Shown: positions 6,289 through 17,821 of the stretch, in pieces
Position numbering within the stretch: the first letter of the stretch is position 1
Layout: the number at the start of each line of letters is the position of its first letter
Source: Maioricimonas rarisocia
Lineage (GTDB): Bacteria > Planctomycetota > Planctomycetia > Planctomycetales > Planctomycetaceae
Length of the DNA stretch: 64,000 bases
Direction: 5' to 3'
Assembly (NCBI RefSeq): GCF_007747795.1
Contig: NZ_CP036275.1
Location: 7,432,001 to 7,496,000, forward strand
Made by a program: the position numbers and the translations under genes
The notes under the pieces: model-generated
Told to the model about the DNA's origin: nothing
The model's input: the letters and a program-made list of their open reading frames with translations, nothing else
Database searches by the model: none

Positions 6289-8982
6289 TTACTGCACGAA
6301 GACGCGGTGTTCCTGCTGCTCGAATTCGAGCAGCCGCTGTTCGAGCGTTTCGCGGATCTCCTGCAGTCTGCTGCCGTCGGTCACCTTCTGCCCGTCAAGT
6401 TCGGTGATGTAGAACACGTCGACCACCTGATCGAAGTGCGTTGCGATCTTCGCCAGATCGACGGAGAGATTCAACTCAAAGAGCGTTCTGGCAATGGCGT
6501 AGAGCAGACCGGGGCGGTCGTGGGCGAAGACGTCGACGATGGTGCGGCTGTCGGACGATTCGGCATCGAGAGCAACACGTGTGGGAAGATCGGAGACCGG
6601 CTCGGGCTGGTTCTCGGCACCGAACCGTTTGTACCGCTGAAACAGCGACTCGACGGAGGTCGTGCCGCAGATGACCTCTTTCATTGCATCCCGGACTTCG
6701 TCGAACCGCAACTGGGGGACGCTGCCCTCGTAGTCGTGGTCGATGACGCGGAAGCGGTCGACGATCACCCCGCCGGAGGCGGTATTGATGTCGGCAGAGA
6801 GGATCTCCAGACGCTTGGCGGTCAGCACGCCGACGATCTTGTGGAAGCAACCCGGTACCAGTGCCGGATTCTTCGTGATGACGCAGTACTCGCAGGTGCC
6901 GGTCTCTTCTTCGTTGAGCACGGTCACCGAGAACTCGTCGGGATCGAGGTTCTGAATGACGTCGAGGTCGGCGGCGATCAACTCGGGGGCAGTGCAGGTG
7001 AGGTAGTAGGCGGAGAAGCCGGCGAGCTGCTTGTCGACCCACCGCTGCCAGCTTTCGGCATCGAGGTCGTCGTCAGTGGGGACGACGGAGCGGGCGACGT
7101 GCCGTTTGATCTGCCGCATCCGTTCCTTCTCGTGGTAGCTGAAGTGTTTGCCGGAGAGGATCAACAGGACGCGGTCGTACAGATCGGCCAGCAGTTCCCC
7201 CTTCCAGTCGGTCCAGACGCCGGGGCCGACGGCGGTGATGTCGGCGGCCGTGAGGACGTAGAGCATCCGCAGTGTTTCCGGGCTGCCGACCTGATGCCCG
7301 AACTCGACGAGGAGTTTGGGATCGGAAATGTCCCTGCGGAACGCCAGCAGCGACATCTCCAGGTGCTTGTGCACGAGGAAAGCGAGCTGATGGGTCTGAT
7401 GCTTCGTGAGGGACAGTCGCCGGGCGGTCTCTTCGGCGAGGACTTTGCCCACGTCGCTGTGGTCCTCTTCGAAGCCTTTGCCCAGATCGTGCAGCAGCAG
7501 GGCCAGGTGGAGCAGTTCCTTGTGGCGGATCGAGCGATAGGCGGCCCCGATCGGTCCATCATCGTCGTCGTACGAGGTGACGGCTTCGATCGTCCGCAGC
7601 GTATGTTCGTCGACAGTGTAGTGGTGGTACTGGTTGAACTGCAGCAGACAGCGGGCATGCGTGAAGGCCGGGATGAGCACATCCAGCAACCGGGTTGCGT
7701 ACATGCTGCGGAGGACCGGCCCGAGATGCCGTGTGCAGCCGAGGATGTCCATGAACAGTTCGGCGGCTTCGGCGGAGGGAGTCTGCTGCAGGTCCTTGAC
7801 GGCCGCGGTGATCGCTTCGGCGACGCGCTGCGTGGGAACGACGCCGTAGAGGGCGGCCGATTTGTAGAGCCGGAGAATCGACTCCAGGCTCCGGCAGACG
7901 CGGGGCAGGTCGCGCTCCCCCACGTCGACGAAGTTGCCGGTCACCCGCAGATAGCGATCAGCCCGATGGGCAACGATGAAGCTGCGGGAGACTGCCACGA
8001 TCGAGCGGGGGCGATGGCGGGCGACGAAACGCTGCGTGATCTGTGCGATGTTGCTGCTGTGCTGGAAGTACTCCTGCATGAAGCGTTCGACGGAGCGCTG
8101 ACCGGCGGACTCGGCGACGCCCCGGTCTTCCGCAATGCGGAGTTGTTCGTCGCGGGTGAGGATCTCGGTGGGCTGCCCGGCCGCGAGGTGCAGGTCGATA
8201 CGGACGCGGGTGAGAAACTCGTAGCCCGCCTTGAGCTGCCGGGCCTCATCGCGGGTGAGGGCCCCGGCAAGCCGGAGGGAATCGGTGTCGCGCACGCTGA
8301 AGACGCCACCACCGATCCAGCGCACCAGGTGGGCATCGCGGAGTCCGCCGAGGGAGCTCTTGATGTTCGGCTCGAGTTCCTGCATGGCCGGGCGACCGTC
8401 AGTCCAGTCGTGCGAACGGGCCTCGATACAGGCGTCGACGTAGGCGCGCAGGCGGGACCGGACCACACGTCGCTGAAACCGCTGCCTCAGCTTCTCGAAC
8501 AGGGGCTGGCTTCCCCAGAGCAGACGTGCCTCGAGAACGGCGGTGGCGATCTGCGGATCCTGTCGCGCCATGGCGACGCATTCGCCGACGGTGCGGACGG
8601 CATGCCCAAGCTTCAGTTTGGCGTCCCAGCAGGACTGCACGACGAGATTGACCGCCGAGCGGAAGTTGGAAGAGGCGGCACCTCCGTCGAGAAACAGCAG
8701 GTCGACGTCGGAGTAAGGGGCCAGGTCGCCCCGGCCGGTCCCTCCGACCGCCACGACGGCTGCGGAATCGGCGATATGCCGCCGCTCGCCGGGGTTGTGG
8801 CTGGCGAGCGCCTCGGCGACGAAGTCGCAGACCAGCTGATCGGTGGCATTGCCGATCGACGAGGCGATATGGATTCCGGGCGTGCCGGCGTCGAAGAGCG
8901 CACGGGCCTTCGCGCGGATCGCGTTGACGCGGGATTTCCTGAGGGCGACCGCGTCATCGGCGGCCGTCGTAAAGGTACTCAT
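6289..8982 (-). CDS. glnD: Bifunctional [protein-PII] uridylyltransferase / uridylyl-removing enzyme
   Basis: GlnD senses glutamine and adds or removes UMP on the T-loop tyrosine of P-II proteins. The nucleotidyltransferase motif GGTGRGDLAPYSDVDLLFL is intact. A central HD domain carries DEHT and LLLHDLGKG. Two C-terminal ACT domains follow, the last starting TIVDVFAHDRPGLLYAIA. With the ATG at 8982 the protein has 897 residues, normal for the family; an ATG at 9045 would add 21 unusual residues. GGTGG precedes the chosen start. It is the last gene of the amt / P-II / P-II / glnD series. Confidence 0.93.
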   Translation of the reverse strand: MSTFTTAADDAVALRKSRVNAIRAKARALFDAGTPGIHIASSIGNATDQLVCDFVAEALASHNPGERRHIADSAAVVAVGGTGRGDLAPYSDVDLLFLDGGAASSNFRSAVNLVVQSCWDAKLKLGHAVRTVGECVAMARQDPQIATAVLEARLLWGSQPLFEKLRQRFQRRVVRSRLRAYVDACIEARSHDWTDGRPAMQELEPNIKSSLGGLRDAHLVRWIGGGVFSVRDTDSLRLAGALTRDEARQLKAGYEFLTRVRIDLHLAAGQPTEILTRDEQLRIAEDRGVAESAGQRSVERFMQEYFQHSSNIAQITQRFVARHRPRSIVAVSRSFIVAHRADRYLRVTGNFVDVGERDLPRVCRSLESILRLYKSAALYGVVPTQRVAEAITAAVKDLQQTPSAEAAELFMDILGCTRHLGPVLRSMYATRLLDVLIPAFTHARCLLQFNQYHHYTVDEHTLRTIEAVTSYDDDDGPIGAAYRSIRHKELLHLALLLHDLGKGFEEDHSDVGKVLAEETARRLSLTKHQTHQLAFLVHKHLEMSLLAFRRDISDPKLLVEFGHQVGSPETLRMLYVLTAADITAVGPGVWTDWKGELLADLYDRVLLILSGKHFSYHEKERMRQIKRHVARSVVPTDDDLDAESWQRWVDKQLAGFSAYYLTCTAPELIAADLDVIQNLDPDEFSVTVLNEEETGTCEYCVITKNPALVPGCFHKIVGVLTAKRLEILSADINTASGGVIVDRFRVIDHDYEGSVPQLRFDEVRDAMKEVICGTTSVESLFQRYKRFGAENQPEPVSDLPTRVALDAESSDSRTIVDVFAHDRPGLLYAIARTLFELNLSVDLAKIATHFDQVVDVFYITELDGQKVTDGSRLQEIRETLEQRLLEFEQQEHRVFVQ

Positions 8983-9332
8983 AGCCACCAGTCCACGGCC
9001 GTCACAAACCAGACCTTCAGAGTCGTCGACGCGCGGCACCGACACGACGACATGTCTTCGCCACGGTCGCGGAACAGTTCCCCCTGGACGCCAGCCGCGC
9101 AGGGCCGATCGGCCTGCTGCGGGGGTGTCAGGGACAATGATATCGAATTGGTGAGAGAAGAAACGAGCCGGAAGCGGATTCGTGCCACCGGCGGCGGAAC
9201 GAGTGCGATGGGCGCAGTCGTCCCCTCACGGCGAGAGTCGATCAGCGCGGCCGGAGTTGGCCGGGTGGGACGGGTCGTGTCTGGCCCCGATCCCACTCCG
9301 GTCTTTCCCCGGCGTCGTACCGTTCCACGACG
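8983..9332. other. 350-base gap between a P-II gene and glnD
   Basis: No credible gene, repeat or strong hairpin was seen. On the minus strand it separates the end of the P-II gene from glnD and is long enough to hold a separate glnD promoter; none was identified with confidence. Confidence 0.4.
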
Positions 9333-9680
<348 letters not shown>

Positions 9681-9786
9681 TCATCTCATGTCGTGAAGTT
9701 CGGGGCTGCGACCGCGTCCCCTGAAGGGACGTCGGTCGCTCTGGAGAACGGGAGCGGTGCCGCCAGAGCGCCAGGGACGCCGCGTC

Positions 9787-10269
<483 letters not shown>

Positions 10270-11649
10270 TTAAAGGAAGATGTATCCTTCTTCTCCGTGC
10301 TGGGAGAGATCGAGTCCCTGAATCTCGTCATCCTGGGAAACCCGCAGTCCGATCGTGGCATCGAGCACCTTCAGAATGATCAGGGTGCCGACGATCGACA
10401 GCGCTGCAGCCGCAACCACGCCGATCGCCTGGTTGACGAACTGCTGGACGCCCCCTTCGATGAGACCATAGACCTCGGCATCGCCGGTGATCGCGCGGGT
10501 GGCAAACACTCCGGTCAGCAGCGCTCCGACGGTCCCGCCAATTCCGTGCACGCCGAACGCGTCGAGCGAATCGTCGTAGCCGAAGCGGTTCTTGATGGTC
10601 GTGCAGCCCAGGAAGCAGACGTAGCCGGCGATAAGGCCGAGGATGATGCCGTGGATCGGATTGACCGCCCCGGCAGCTGGTGTGATGCACACCAGTCCGG
10701 CCACCGCGCCCGAGCATCCGCCCAGTATGCTGGGTTTGCCCCGGGTGATCCATTCTGCAGCCGACCAGGCCAGGACACCACCGGACGCCGCGAGGTGCGT
10801 GGCGACGAAGGCGTTGGCAGCGACGGCGTTGGCCGCCACGGCGCTGCCGGCGTTGAAGCCAAACCAGCCGACCCACAGCAGGGCCGCACCGATGGCGGTG
10901 TAGGTCAGGTTGTGCGGCGGCATCGGTTCCTGCCCGAAGCCGAGTCGGCGACCGATGAGGATGCTGGCGACGAGTGCCGAGACACCCGAACTGATGTGCA
11001 CGACGGTCCCGCCGGCGAAATCGAGGGCTGCATACTTGCCTTCGAGCAGCCAGCCGCCCGGTCCCCAGACCCAGTGGGCGATGGGGCAGTAGACGAGTGT
11101 TCCCCAGAGCACCATGTAGAGGCACATGGCACTGAACTTCATCCGTTCAGCAAATGCTCCGCAGATGAGTGCGGGCGTGATGATGAAGAACATTCCCTGG
11201 AACACCATGAACACGGAGTGGGGAATGCCGTTGTCGACAGCAGGTACGATCGCCACTCCCTGGGCGGCATCCCAGGTGGGCATAACGCCGTTGAGGAGCA
11301 CATATTCGAAGTTGCCGATAAATCCGCCCGACCCGCCGAACGCCAGGCTGTAGCCCCAGAGTGCCCAGACGATGGACATCAGTCCCATCAGGAACACGCA
11401 CTGCATCATGACGCCGAGGATGTTCTTCTTGCGGACCAGTCCGCCGTAGAAGAGCGCCAGCCCCGGTGCTGTCATCATAAGCACCAGTGCCGACGACGTG
11501 AGCATCCAAGCAATGTTTCCGCTGTCCCACTCGGGTTCGACGTAGGCGGTGGCCGCCTCGCCGCCGGCCCCCTGAGCGAGAACCGTTTCGACCGTTCCTC
11601 CCAGGAGGAGAGCCCCTCCCAGCAACATCAATCCGACACGTTTGAACAT
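10270..11649 (-). CDS. amt: Ammonium transporter (Amt/MEP/Rh family)
   Basis: With the ATG at 11649 the protein has 459 residues: a signal-peptide-like N-terminus ending near VLAQ, then eleven predicted membrane helices. The family signature is visible as DFAGGTVVHISSG and FGVHGIGGTVGA, which contain the twin pore histidines. GGGAG precedes the start by eight bases; the longer frame to 11811 adds residues that look non-coding. It imports ammonium or ammonia. It heads the amt, P-II, P-II, glnD series and is transcribed divergently from corA. Confidence 0.93.
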   Translation of the reverse strand: MFKRVGLMLLGGALLLGGTVETVLAQGAGGEAATAYVEPEWDSGNIAWMLTSSALVLMMTAPGLALFYGGLVRKKNILGVMMQCVFLMGLMSIVWALWGYSLAFGGSGGFIGNFEYVLLNGVMPTWDAAQGVAIVPAVDNGIPHSVFMVFQGMFFIITPALICGAFAERMKFSAMCLYMVLWGTLVYCPIAHWVWGPGGWLLEGKYAALDFAGGTVVHISSGVSALVASILIGRRLGFGQEPMPPHNLTYTAIGAALLWVGWFGFNAGSAVAANAVAANAFVATHLAASGGVLAWSAAEWITRGKPSILGGCSGAVAGLVCITPAAGAVNPIHGIILGLIAGYVCFLGCTTIKNRFGYDDSLDAFGVHGIGGTVGALLTGVFATRAITGDAEVYGLIEGGVQQFVNQAIGVVAAAALSIVGTLIILKVLDATIGLRVSQDDEIQGLDLSQHGEEGYIFL

Positions 11650-11961
11650 CGCTAACTCCCTGAGCGCATAGGAGATTAACGTAACGTAGCCCTTCGCGTT
11701 CCGGCCTGTCCTCCTGCTGGCGTCCAGCGAAGTGAGCAACGTGAAACCACCCGGGGTCAGACTTTCTCCTGTGAACTCCCCGGCAGGGAGAACGGCCGGA
11801 CCCTCGGGCACTGACTGCTATTTAGGCAATTGCCGTGCCACCCCCCGGATTGCAGGCCCGGCCACCGCGCTGACCGGACTGGCCGGACATTGCATCGCTG
11901 CCTTCAGAGTGCCATGATCACGCCTCAGACTGGGCCTCCTTCCCGGGCCGATGAGGGAATC
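11650..11961. promoter_or_regulatory. Divergent control region between amt and corA
   Basis: A 312-base gap between two divergent genes must hold both promoters. GAGGGA lies six bases before the corA start and GGGAG before amt. I looked for a sigma-54 site before amt; the nearest match, TTTCACGTTGCT, lacks the right spacing. Confidence 0.45.
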
Positions 11962-13098
11962 ATGTTTCCGGGCACTGTCACCGCGTTAACTCACAAACCG
12001 TTATTCCGACGTCGAAACCGACCGGGGTCCGCTCCCGGACGGGTGCTCGGCGATCCCGATGCTCCGCCGCCGCGGATTCGGGCCGTCTGCTATGGCGGTG
12101 GCCAGTTCATCGAGCAGGAGATCGAGGACTGCGACGAAATTGAGCCGCTGCTCGACAAGTTCGCCGTCACGTGGATCAACGTCGACGGGCTGGGTGACGC
12201 GAAGCTGATCCGTCAACTGGCCAGCCTGTTCGGACTTCATCCGCTGGCGGTCGAAGACGTCGTGCACGTGCACCAGCGGGCGAAGGTGGAAGACTACGGA
12301 GACCACCTGTTTCTGGTGGCCCGGATGGTTCACCTCCTTCAGGAGACGGATGCGGACGATGTGGCCCCGGCCGGGCTTGGGCTCTCGACCGAGCAGCTCA
12401 GCATCTTTCTGGGGGGCCGGTTCGTGCTGACGTTTCAGGAGGCACCCGGGGACTGCCTCGACCCGGTCCGTCAGCGGCTGCGGAAGAACGTGGGACGGCT
12501 GAGGCAGGCAGGGACAGACTATCTGGCGTACGCGCTGCTGGATGCGGTCATCGACAGCTATTTTCCGATTATCGAACGCTACGCCGAAGCACTCGATCTG
12601 ATCGAAGAGGATCTCGACGAAGGAGGTTCGCCTGAAGAGCTGGTGAAGCTGCACCACCTCCGCCGGGAACTGCTGCTGCTTCGACGAGCCGCCTGGCCGC
12701 TGCGGGAGGCCGTGTCGTGGTTGATGCGTGACGGACACAAGCTGATTGAAGAAGCGACGCAGGTCTATCTGCGGGACTGTGCCGACCATGTCTTCCAGAT
12801 CCTGGACGTCGTCGAGAGTTACCGGGATCTGTGTGCGGACCTGCGCGAGTACTTCTTCTCGCTGACCAGCCATCGCACCAACGAGATCATGCGGCTGCTG
12901 ACGATCATCGCGACGATCTTCATCCCGCTCAGTTTTGTCGCCGGCGTCTATGGGATGAATTTCGATTCGAACGTGTCGTTCTGGAACATGCCGGAGCTGC
13001 ACTGGGAGTACGGCTATTTCACCGCCCTGGGAATCATGGCGGGGATCGCCGGCGTGATGCTGAGCTACTTCTGGCGGAAGGGTTGGCTGCAGCCGTAG
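11962..13098 (+). CDS. corA: CorA-type magnesium/cobalt channel
   Basis: The large N-terminal cytoplasmic domain is followed by two C-terminal membrane helices. The pore motif YGMNFDSN lies after the first helix, with an MPEL-like loop (NMPELHWEYGY). Length from ATG 11962 is 378 residues, slightly longer than E. coli CorA because of a basic N-terminal tail. GAGGGA precedes that ATG; another in-frame ATG lies at 11914. The protein imports Mg2+ as a pentamer. The protease gene of the rimK pair starts 103 bases downstream. Confidence 0.9.
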   Translation: MFPGTVTALTHKPLFRRRNRPGSAPGRVLGDPDAPPPRIRAVCYGGGQFIEQEIEDCDEIEPLLDKFAVTWINVDGLGDAKLIRQLASLFGLHPLAVEDVVHVHQRAKVEDYGDHLFLVARMVHLLQETDADDVAPAGLGLSTEQLSIFLGGRFVLTFQEAPGDCLDPVRQRLRKNVGRLRQAGTDYLAYALLDAVIDSYFPIIERYAEALDLIEEDLDEGGSPEELVKLHHLRRELLLLRRAAWPLREAVSWLMRDGHKLIEEATQVYLRDCADHVFQILDVVESYRDLCADLREYFFSLTSHRTNEIMRLLTIIATIFIPLSFVAGVYGMNFDSNVSFWNMPELHWEYGYFTALGIMAGIAGVMLSYFWRKGWLQP

Positions 13099-13201
13099 GA
13101 AACGACCTGCGGGCGTCTCCGGTGGGCCGCCCGGCGGCGCAGCAAACGGCGCGGCCAGTTTCGAGTGTGAGTGTCCAGCAGACTGGACCGGGAAGCCGCT
13201 G

Positions 13202-13729
13202 ATGGAATCGAAACCGAGGAAACGGAAGAAGTCCCCCCCGGCCGGGCCGCTGCCGATCATCGGCTGGCGGGAGTGGCTGGCTCTGCCCGAGTTGGGGATC
13301 GACGCGGTGAAGGCGAAAATCGATACGGGGGCGCGGTCCTCGTCGCTGCATGCAATCCATGTCGAACGGTTCCAGCAGGATGGCCGGGAATTCGTGCGGT
13401 TCAAGGTGCATCCGCTGCAGCGGGACTCACGAACGACGGTCACCAGCACGGCGGAAGTCCTGGAATTCCGGCACATCCGAAGCTCGAGCGGTCACGCGAC
13501 CCTGCGGCCGGTGATTCTGACGCCAGTCGAAGTTCTCGGGCAGCGATGGAACATCGAGGTGACGCTGGCCAACCGGGACGAGATGGGGTTCCGGATGCTG
13601 CTGGGTCGAGAAGCGGTTCGAAAGCGATTTCTGGTTGACCCGGGAGCCTCGTACTGCGACAGTTCCCGCGTTCCGGAGTCCCGCCGCAAACGTCGCACCG
13701 ACAGCCCCGCCAAGCGTCCCCAGGCATGA
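13202..13729 (+). CDS. RimB-like retropepsin-type aspartic protease (Zn_protease/DUF785 family)
   Basis: This 175-residue protein carries [14 protein letters not shown], the DTGA active-site motif of this retropepsin-like family, and later [10 protein letters not shown]. Members are genetic partners of RimK-type ligases and in Pseudomonas (RimB) act on glutamate-tailed ribosomal protein S6. The last bases overlap the rimK start by four (ATGA), so the two are translationally coupled. The N-terminus is very basic and the C-terminal tail is Arg-rich. Confidence 0.82.
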   Translation: MESKPRKRKKSPPAGPLPIIGWREWLALPELGIDAVKAKIDTGARSSSLHAIHVERFQQDGREFVRFKVHPLQRDSRTTVTSTAEVLEFRHIRSSSGHATLRPVILTPVEVLGQRWNIEVTLANRDEMGFRMLLGREAVRKRFLVDPGASYCDSSRVPESRRKRRTDSPAKRPQA

Positions 13730-14637
13730 AGATCGCGATTCTGTCCCACAAGGCGTCGCTGTATTCCACGCGCCGCCTGAAGGAAGCCGGAGAGCAGCGC
13801 GGGCACACGATGCACGTCATCGACTACCTGCGGTGCTACATGGATATCACCTCACGACGCGCGAAGGTGATGTACTCCGGGAAGGAGCTGACCGGCTACG
13901 ACGCCGTCATCCCCCGCATCGGCGCATCCAACACGTTCTACGGAACGGCCGTCGTGCGACAATTCGAGGTGATGGGTGTCTTCTCCTCCAATGACTCCCA
14001 AGCGATCACCCGCTCCCGGGACAAGCTTCGGTGCATGCAGCTGCTCGCCCGCGAAGGGATCGGACTTCCGGTGACCGGCTTCGCCCATTCGACCAAGGAC
14101 ATCGACGGGCTGATCGACACGGTTGGCGGCCCGCCGCTGGTGGTCAAGCTGATCGAAGGAACGCAGGGGGTCGGCGTCATCCTCGCCGAGACCCGCAAGG
14201 CGGCCGAGGCGGTGATCGAGGCGTTCCGCGGACTGAAGGCCAATATCCTCGTGCAGGAATACATCGGCGAGGCGGGCGGGTGTGACCTGCGGTGCCTGGT
14301 CGTCGGCGGCAAGGTGGTCGCCTCGATGGAGCGGCGGGCTGCACGGGGAACCGGGGAATTTCGCTCGAACCTGCACCGGGGCGGTACGGCTCACAAGGTG
14401 CGGATCACGCCGGACGAACGCTCGACTGCCGTCCGGGCCGCCAAGGCGATGGGGCTGCGTGTGGCGGGCGTCGACATCCTCCGCTCGAATCACGGCCCGC
14501 TGGTGATGGAGGTGAACTCGTCTCCCGGACTCGAAGGGGTCGAGAACGCCACCAGTGTCGACGTGGCCAGCCGCATCATCGAGTTTCTCGAGCAGAGTCC
14601 GCGGCGGATCCCCAGGCGGGACCGGATCAAGGGCTGA
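13726..14637 (+). CDS. rimK: RimK-type alpha-L-glutamate ligase
   Basis: An ATP-grasp enzyme of 303 residues, starting [18 protein letters not shown], close to RimK, which adds glutamate residues to the C-terminus of ribosomal protein S6. The ATP-grasp core includes [13 protein letters not shown], the ILVQEYI segment and the metal-binding [12 protein letters not shown]. The preceding gene encodes the partner protease and overlaps by four bases. Its stop overlaps the end of a convergent gene by eleven bases. Final substrate assignment rests on family similarity. Confidence 0.9.
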   Translation: MKIAILSHKASLYSTRRLKEAGEQRGHTMHVIDYLRCYMDITSRRAKVMYSGKELTGYDAVIPRIGASNTFYGTAVVRQFEVMGVFSSNDSQAITRSRDKLRCMQLLAREGIGLPVTGFAHSTKDIDGLIDTVGGPPLVVKLIEGTQGVGVILAETRKAAEAVIEAFRGLKANILVQEYIGEAGGCDLRCLVVGGKVVASMERRAARGTGEFRSNLHRGGTAHKVRITPDERSTAVRAAKAMGLRVAGVDILRSNHGPLVMEVNSSPGLEGVENATSVDVASRIIEFLEQSPRRIPRRDRIKG

Positions 14638-15463
14638 ACGTGGCCGATCCGGGGAGGCGGCGAGCGCTCGCGAACAGCGTGCGGAAGTACTGCTGCTGCC
14701 CGGCAATGCGGTACTGCTGGTGCGTCGTCTGGCCGGTGTCCCGGTAGGGGGAGGTCCAGGCGACCTGGACTCCGCGAGGCGTGTTGCGAATCGTGCAGGG
14801 CCAGGGCTGTCCCGGTGCATTGGGGTCGAACACGAGGATTCGGCCGTCCTCTGCCTCGGAAAGCAGAAACGCGTGATACGTGGGACGCAGGTGTCCGTCG
14901 GGAAACGTCCGCTCTCCGGTGCCGATGAAGATCGCGGTTCGGTCAGGATCGCCACGCAGCATCGCCAGCAGGGCCGTCCCGTCCGGCACGAAACGGCGTT
15001 GGGCGAGAGCAAGCTGGTAGGCGTGGTCTGACGAGGCGGTCACCCGCTGGAAGTCTGCCCGATACATGTCGGCGACGAGCGTACTCAAGTGGACCATCAC
15101 GCTCGGAGATTCGATCGGAAGCGACTCTCCGTTGATTCTGACGGTCCGGGGATACGTCACCGGAGTCTCGCCCGTGAGACTGACATAGATGGCGTGGGCC
15201 AGCACAGCAGGATCGTGCAGACGGGAGGACGCGGCCGGATCGTCGCCGACAGGTTCGTCACCGGTCTGAGGGCGGCCTTCCAGCAGTGCTTCGCTGACGG
15301 CACACACGCCGACGCAGCGGCGTTCGCTGTTGACGGGCATGTGCTGCAGAAAGGGGGACTCGGCAATTGCCGGCGGAGAGGGCTGCTGAGCGTGGCCGAT
15401 CCCCAGGGCGAGCTGCCCGAGGAGCAGGACGAGAATCGGCAACAGTTGTCGGCACAGTGCCAT
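14627..15463 (-). CDS. Secreted protein with a possible papain-like (YopT/C58-type) triad
   Basis: A 278-residue protein with a clear signal peptide (residues 1 to about 25, ending GHAQ). I do not recognise it by overall sequence. The arrangement Cys ([12 protein letters not shown], Cys50 or Cys54), His197 (TYHAFLL) and Asp213 (LVFDPNAPG) recalls C58 peptidases such as YopT, where the His and Asp are also 16 residues apart in an H-A...FDPN context. It starts 13 bases after the PQQ propeller gene, so it is probably the third gene of that operon. Confidence 0.6.
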   Translation of the reverse strand: MALCRQLLPILVLLLGQLALGIGHAQQPSPPAIAESPFLQHMPVNSERRCVGVCAVSEALLEGRPQTGDEPVGDDPAASSRLHDPAVLAHAIYVSLTGETPVTYPRTVRINGESLPIESPSVMVHLSTLVADMYRADFQRVTASSDHAYQLALAQRRFVPDGTALLAMLRGDPDRTAIFIGTGERTFPDGHLRPTYHAFLLSEAEDGRILVFDPNAPGQPWPCTIRNTPRGVQVAWTSPYRDTGQTTHQQYRIAGQQQYFRTLFASARRLPGSATFSP

Positions 15464-15476
15464 GGTCAGTCCGAGC

Positions 15477-16658
15477 TCATGGTTTCGGCCCGAAACAGAG
15501 GATGCGGCCGTCCACCTGGTCGGTACCGATCACCATGTAGCCGCCGACCACGGCCGGCGAACCGGTGATCGACTGGCCGGTGTTGTACTTCCAGACCTCG
15601 CTGCCGTCCTCGAGGTTGACCATGTAGAGGTTCTTGTCGGCCGACCCGAACACCACGCGATTTCCTGCAATGACGGGCGAGCAGTCGATTTTCGCACGGG
15701 TGGCGTAGGTCCACCGCGGCTTGCCGGTTGCACGGTCGATGCAGTGCACCCGCTTGTCGCGGCTGCCAATGACGACGACATCATCAGTAACTGCCGGCGA
15801 CGAGTGGATCTGCTGCTGGCGGCTGGGGTCGGCGTAGGTCCAGGCGATCGCCTGGTCTTTCCAGTTCATGGCGATGACCTCGCCCGAGTCGGTGCCGAAG
15901 TAAAGGTTGTCCCCCCGCAGTGCGGGCGAGGCGATCAGCAACGACTCGATCGGGATCTCCGTTTCTTCGGTTCCGCCCTCGACATTGACGACGCGGAGGA
16001 TCGGCTTGTCGCAGCCTGTCACGAAGGTGAACTGGCCGGCCAGCGCCTGCGAGCCGTTGATGGGGCCCTGCGTATCGAACTGCCAGACTTCCTTGCCGGT
16101 CTTGCGGTCGAGGCAGTAGAGGCGACCGTCGTGCGAGCCGACCATGACGCGGGAATCGCCGAGCAGCGTCGCTCCGCCGATGATTTCGCCGTCCGTTTCG
16201 AAGGTCCAGCGTTTCTTGCCGGTGTCCCGTTCGACGGCGTGAAAGACGCCCGAGTCGTCGCCGACAAAGACTGTCGAGGCGTCGATCGTCACGGGAGCCA
16301 GGAAGCCGGGCGCGAACTCGTCCGGATCGACCGACTCGATGGAGTGGTACTTCCAGAATTCCTTGCCGGTCTTCAGATCCAGGCAGAGCAGATCTCCGCT
16401 GATTGTACCGGCGTAGACACGCCCCTGAGCAATGGCCGGTGTGGAGGTAACGCCGTCCGGAGTGGTCACTTCCCAGAGAAGCTGCAGATCGTCGGGGAGC
16501 GTTCCGTCGGCGATTCCGTGCAGGGCAAAGCCGTTGCGGAAATCGGGCCAGGCGGGTCCTTCGAAGCGATCGGCCGCGGTCAGAGAGCTGCTGATGGCGA
16601 CAGAACAGAGCAGAGCGAGGCCGAGTTGAATCAGACGACGGCGGGAGACAGCGCGCAT
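15477..16658 (-). CDS. PQQ-binding-type beta-propeller protein, exported
   Basis: The ATG at 16658 follows GGAGGAG by about ten bases and gives a signal peptide ([17 protein letters not shown]..., cleaved near LTAA). The rest is built of propeller blades with the repeated pattern of a Gly-Asp or Gly-Ser turn, LYCLD, then KTGKEVWQF. These are PQQ/BamB-type repeats. No catalytic dehydrogenase residues are evident, so a scaffold or outer-membrane-linked role is as likely as a quinoprotein enzyme. It overlaps the preceding alcohol dehydrogenase gene by 28 bases, implying coupled translation. Confidence 0.8.
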   Translation of the reverse strand: MRAVSRRRLIQLGLALLCSVAISSSLTAADRFEGPAWPDFRNGFALHGIADGTLPDDLQLLWEVTTPDGVTSTPAIAQGRVYAGTISGDLLCLDLKTGKEFWKYHSIESVDPDEFAPGFLAPVTIDASTVFVGDDSGVFHAVERDTGKKRWTFETDGEIIGGATLLGDSRVMVGSHDGRLYCLDRKTGKEVWQFDTQGPINGSQALAGQFTFVTGCDKPILRVVNVEGGTEETEIPIESLLIASPALRGDNLYFGTDSGEVIAMNWKDQAIAWTYADPSRQQQIHSSPAVTDDVVVIGSRDKRVHCIDRATGKPRWTYATRAKIDCSPVIAGNRVVFGSADKNLYMVNLEDGSEVWKYNTGQSITGSPAVVGGYMVIGTDQVDGRILCFGPKP

Positions 16659-17821
16659 CGGTAGAGCTCCTCCAGCAATTGGGGATCGACCGGACGGGGA
16701 TTGAAGTTGCCGGTCCACTGGGCGGCGGCATCGGCGGCCATCTGAGGGACCCGTTGCGGATCAACCTCGCAGTCGGTGAGCGTGGTCGGCGCTCCCGACC
16801 GGGCCACCACACTGCTGATCCAGCTGGCCAGGAGTGCAGGGGCCTGCGGGTCGTCGGCCTCACACAACCCGGCATCAGCCGCCAGATCTCCGTAAAGGTG
16901 TCCCACGACACTCTGGTTGAACCGGACGACGTGCGGCAGCATGACGCCGATGGCCACGCCGTGCACGACGTCGAAGTGAGCCGACAGCGGATTGGCCAGG
17001 GCGTGCGTGGCCCCGAGCATCGAGTTCTCGATTGCCGCGCCGGCCAGATGGGCTCCCAGCTGCATGTCGCCGCGAGCGTCAATATTGTTCGGCTCTTCGA
17101 GTACGACGGGGAACGACCGGCAGAGCAGCTTCCAGGCCTGCCGGCTGAACATCTGCGAGACGAAGTTCCGTTTGCTGGTCACATAGGTTTCGACGGCATG
17201 GCTGATGGCATCGACACCGGTGACGGCCGTGACCGTCGCGGGCATCGTGACGGTCAGTTCGGGATCGAGCAGGGCGACCTTTGCCGCGGCCTTCTTGTCG
17301 CCGCAGGCCATCTTCATGTGGGTCTGAGCATCGGCGATGACTGCAAAGGACTGGGCTTCGCTGCCAGTCCCTGCGGTGGTGGGAACGGCGATGAGGGGCA
17401 GCATCGGCTTCGACGCCCGGCCGACCCCCTTGTAGTCCTGCATCTTTCCGCCGTTGGTCAGCAGAAAGTTGATCCCCTTGGCGCAGTCCATGCTGCTGCC
17501 GCCGCCAAGGCCAACGATAAAATCGACATTCTGCTGACGGGCGAAGTCGACACCCTGTTCGACGTCGGCGGTGGAGGGGTTGCAGTGGACATCGTCGAAG
17601 ATGGCCACTTCGAGGCCGGCTTCCTGCAAGAGGTCGAGCCCCCGCTGTTCGTGCCCGGCCTGCTTGAGGCCCTTGTCGGTCACGAGCAGGACACGGCGGC
17701 CCCCGTACTCGCGGACCAGCTCGCCGAGCTGTCCGATCACACCGGGACCACAGACGACCCGTGTGCGCGGATCGTAGTTGAAGTTTGCCTGGGGCAGGGG
17801 AGTACTCTCCGGGGCGGACAT
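16631..17821 (-). CDS. Iron-containing alcohol dehydrogenase
   Basis: A 396-residue group III alcohol dehydrogenase. The NAD-binding motif is [11 protein letters not shown], followed by PTTAGTGSE. Metal ligands are expected in DAISHAVE (Asp, His), in [18 protein letters not shown] (two His) and nearby. It oxidises or reduces small alcohols and aldehydes in the cytoplasm. It heads a three-gene minus-strand operon with an exported propeller protein and a secreted possible peptidase. The substrate is unknown. Confidence 0.88.
   Translation of the reverse strand: MSAPESTPLPQANFNYDPRTRVVCGPGVIGQLGELVREYGGRRVLLVTDKGLKQAGHEQRGLDLLQEAGLEVAIFDDVHCNPSTADVEQGVDFARQQNVDFIVGLGGGSSMDCAKGINFLLTNGGKMQDYKGVGRASKPMLPLIAVPTTAGTGSEAQSFAVIADAQTHMKMACGDKKAAAKVALLDPELTVTMPATVTAVTGVDAISHAVETYVTSKRNFVSQMFSRQAWKLLCRSFPVVLEEPNNIDARGDMQLGAHLAGAAIENSMLGATHALANPLSAHFDVVHGVAIGVMLPHVVRFNQSVVGHLYGDLAADAGLCEADDPQAPALLASWISSVVARSGAPTTLTDCEVDPQRVPQMAADAAAQWTGNFNPRPVDPQLLEELYRCALSPAVV

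Noticed and set aside
4950-6407. A 485-codon open frame on the plus strand
   Set aside because: Antisense to the MFS transporter gene, with biased composition and no recognisable domain.
11650-11760. Sigma-54 promoter before amt
   Set aside because: The best match, TTTCACGTTGCT, lacks the GG and GC elements at the required spacing.
12001-13476. A 491-codon open frame on the minus strand
   Set aside because: Antisense to corA and the RimB-like gene.
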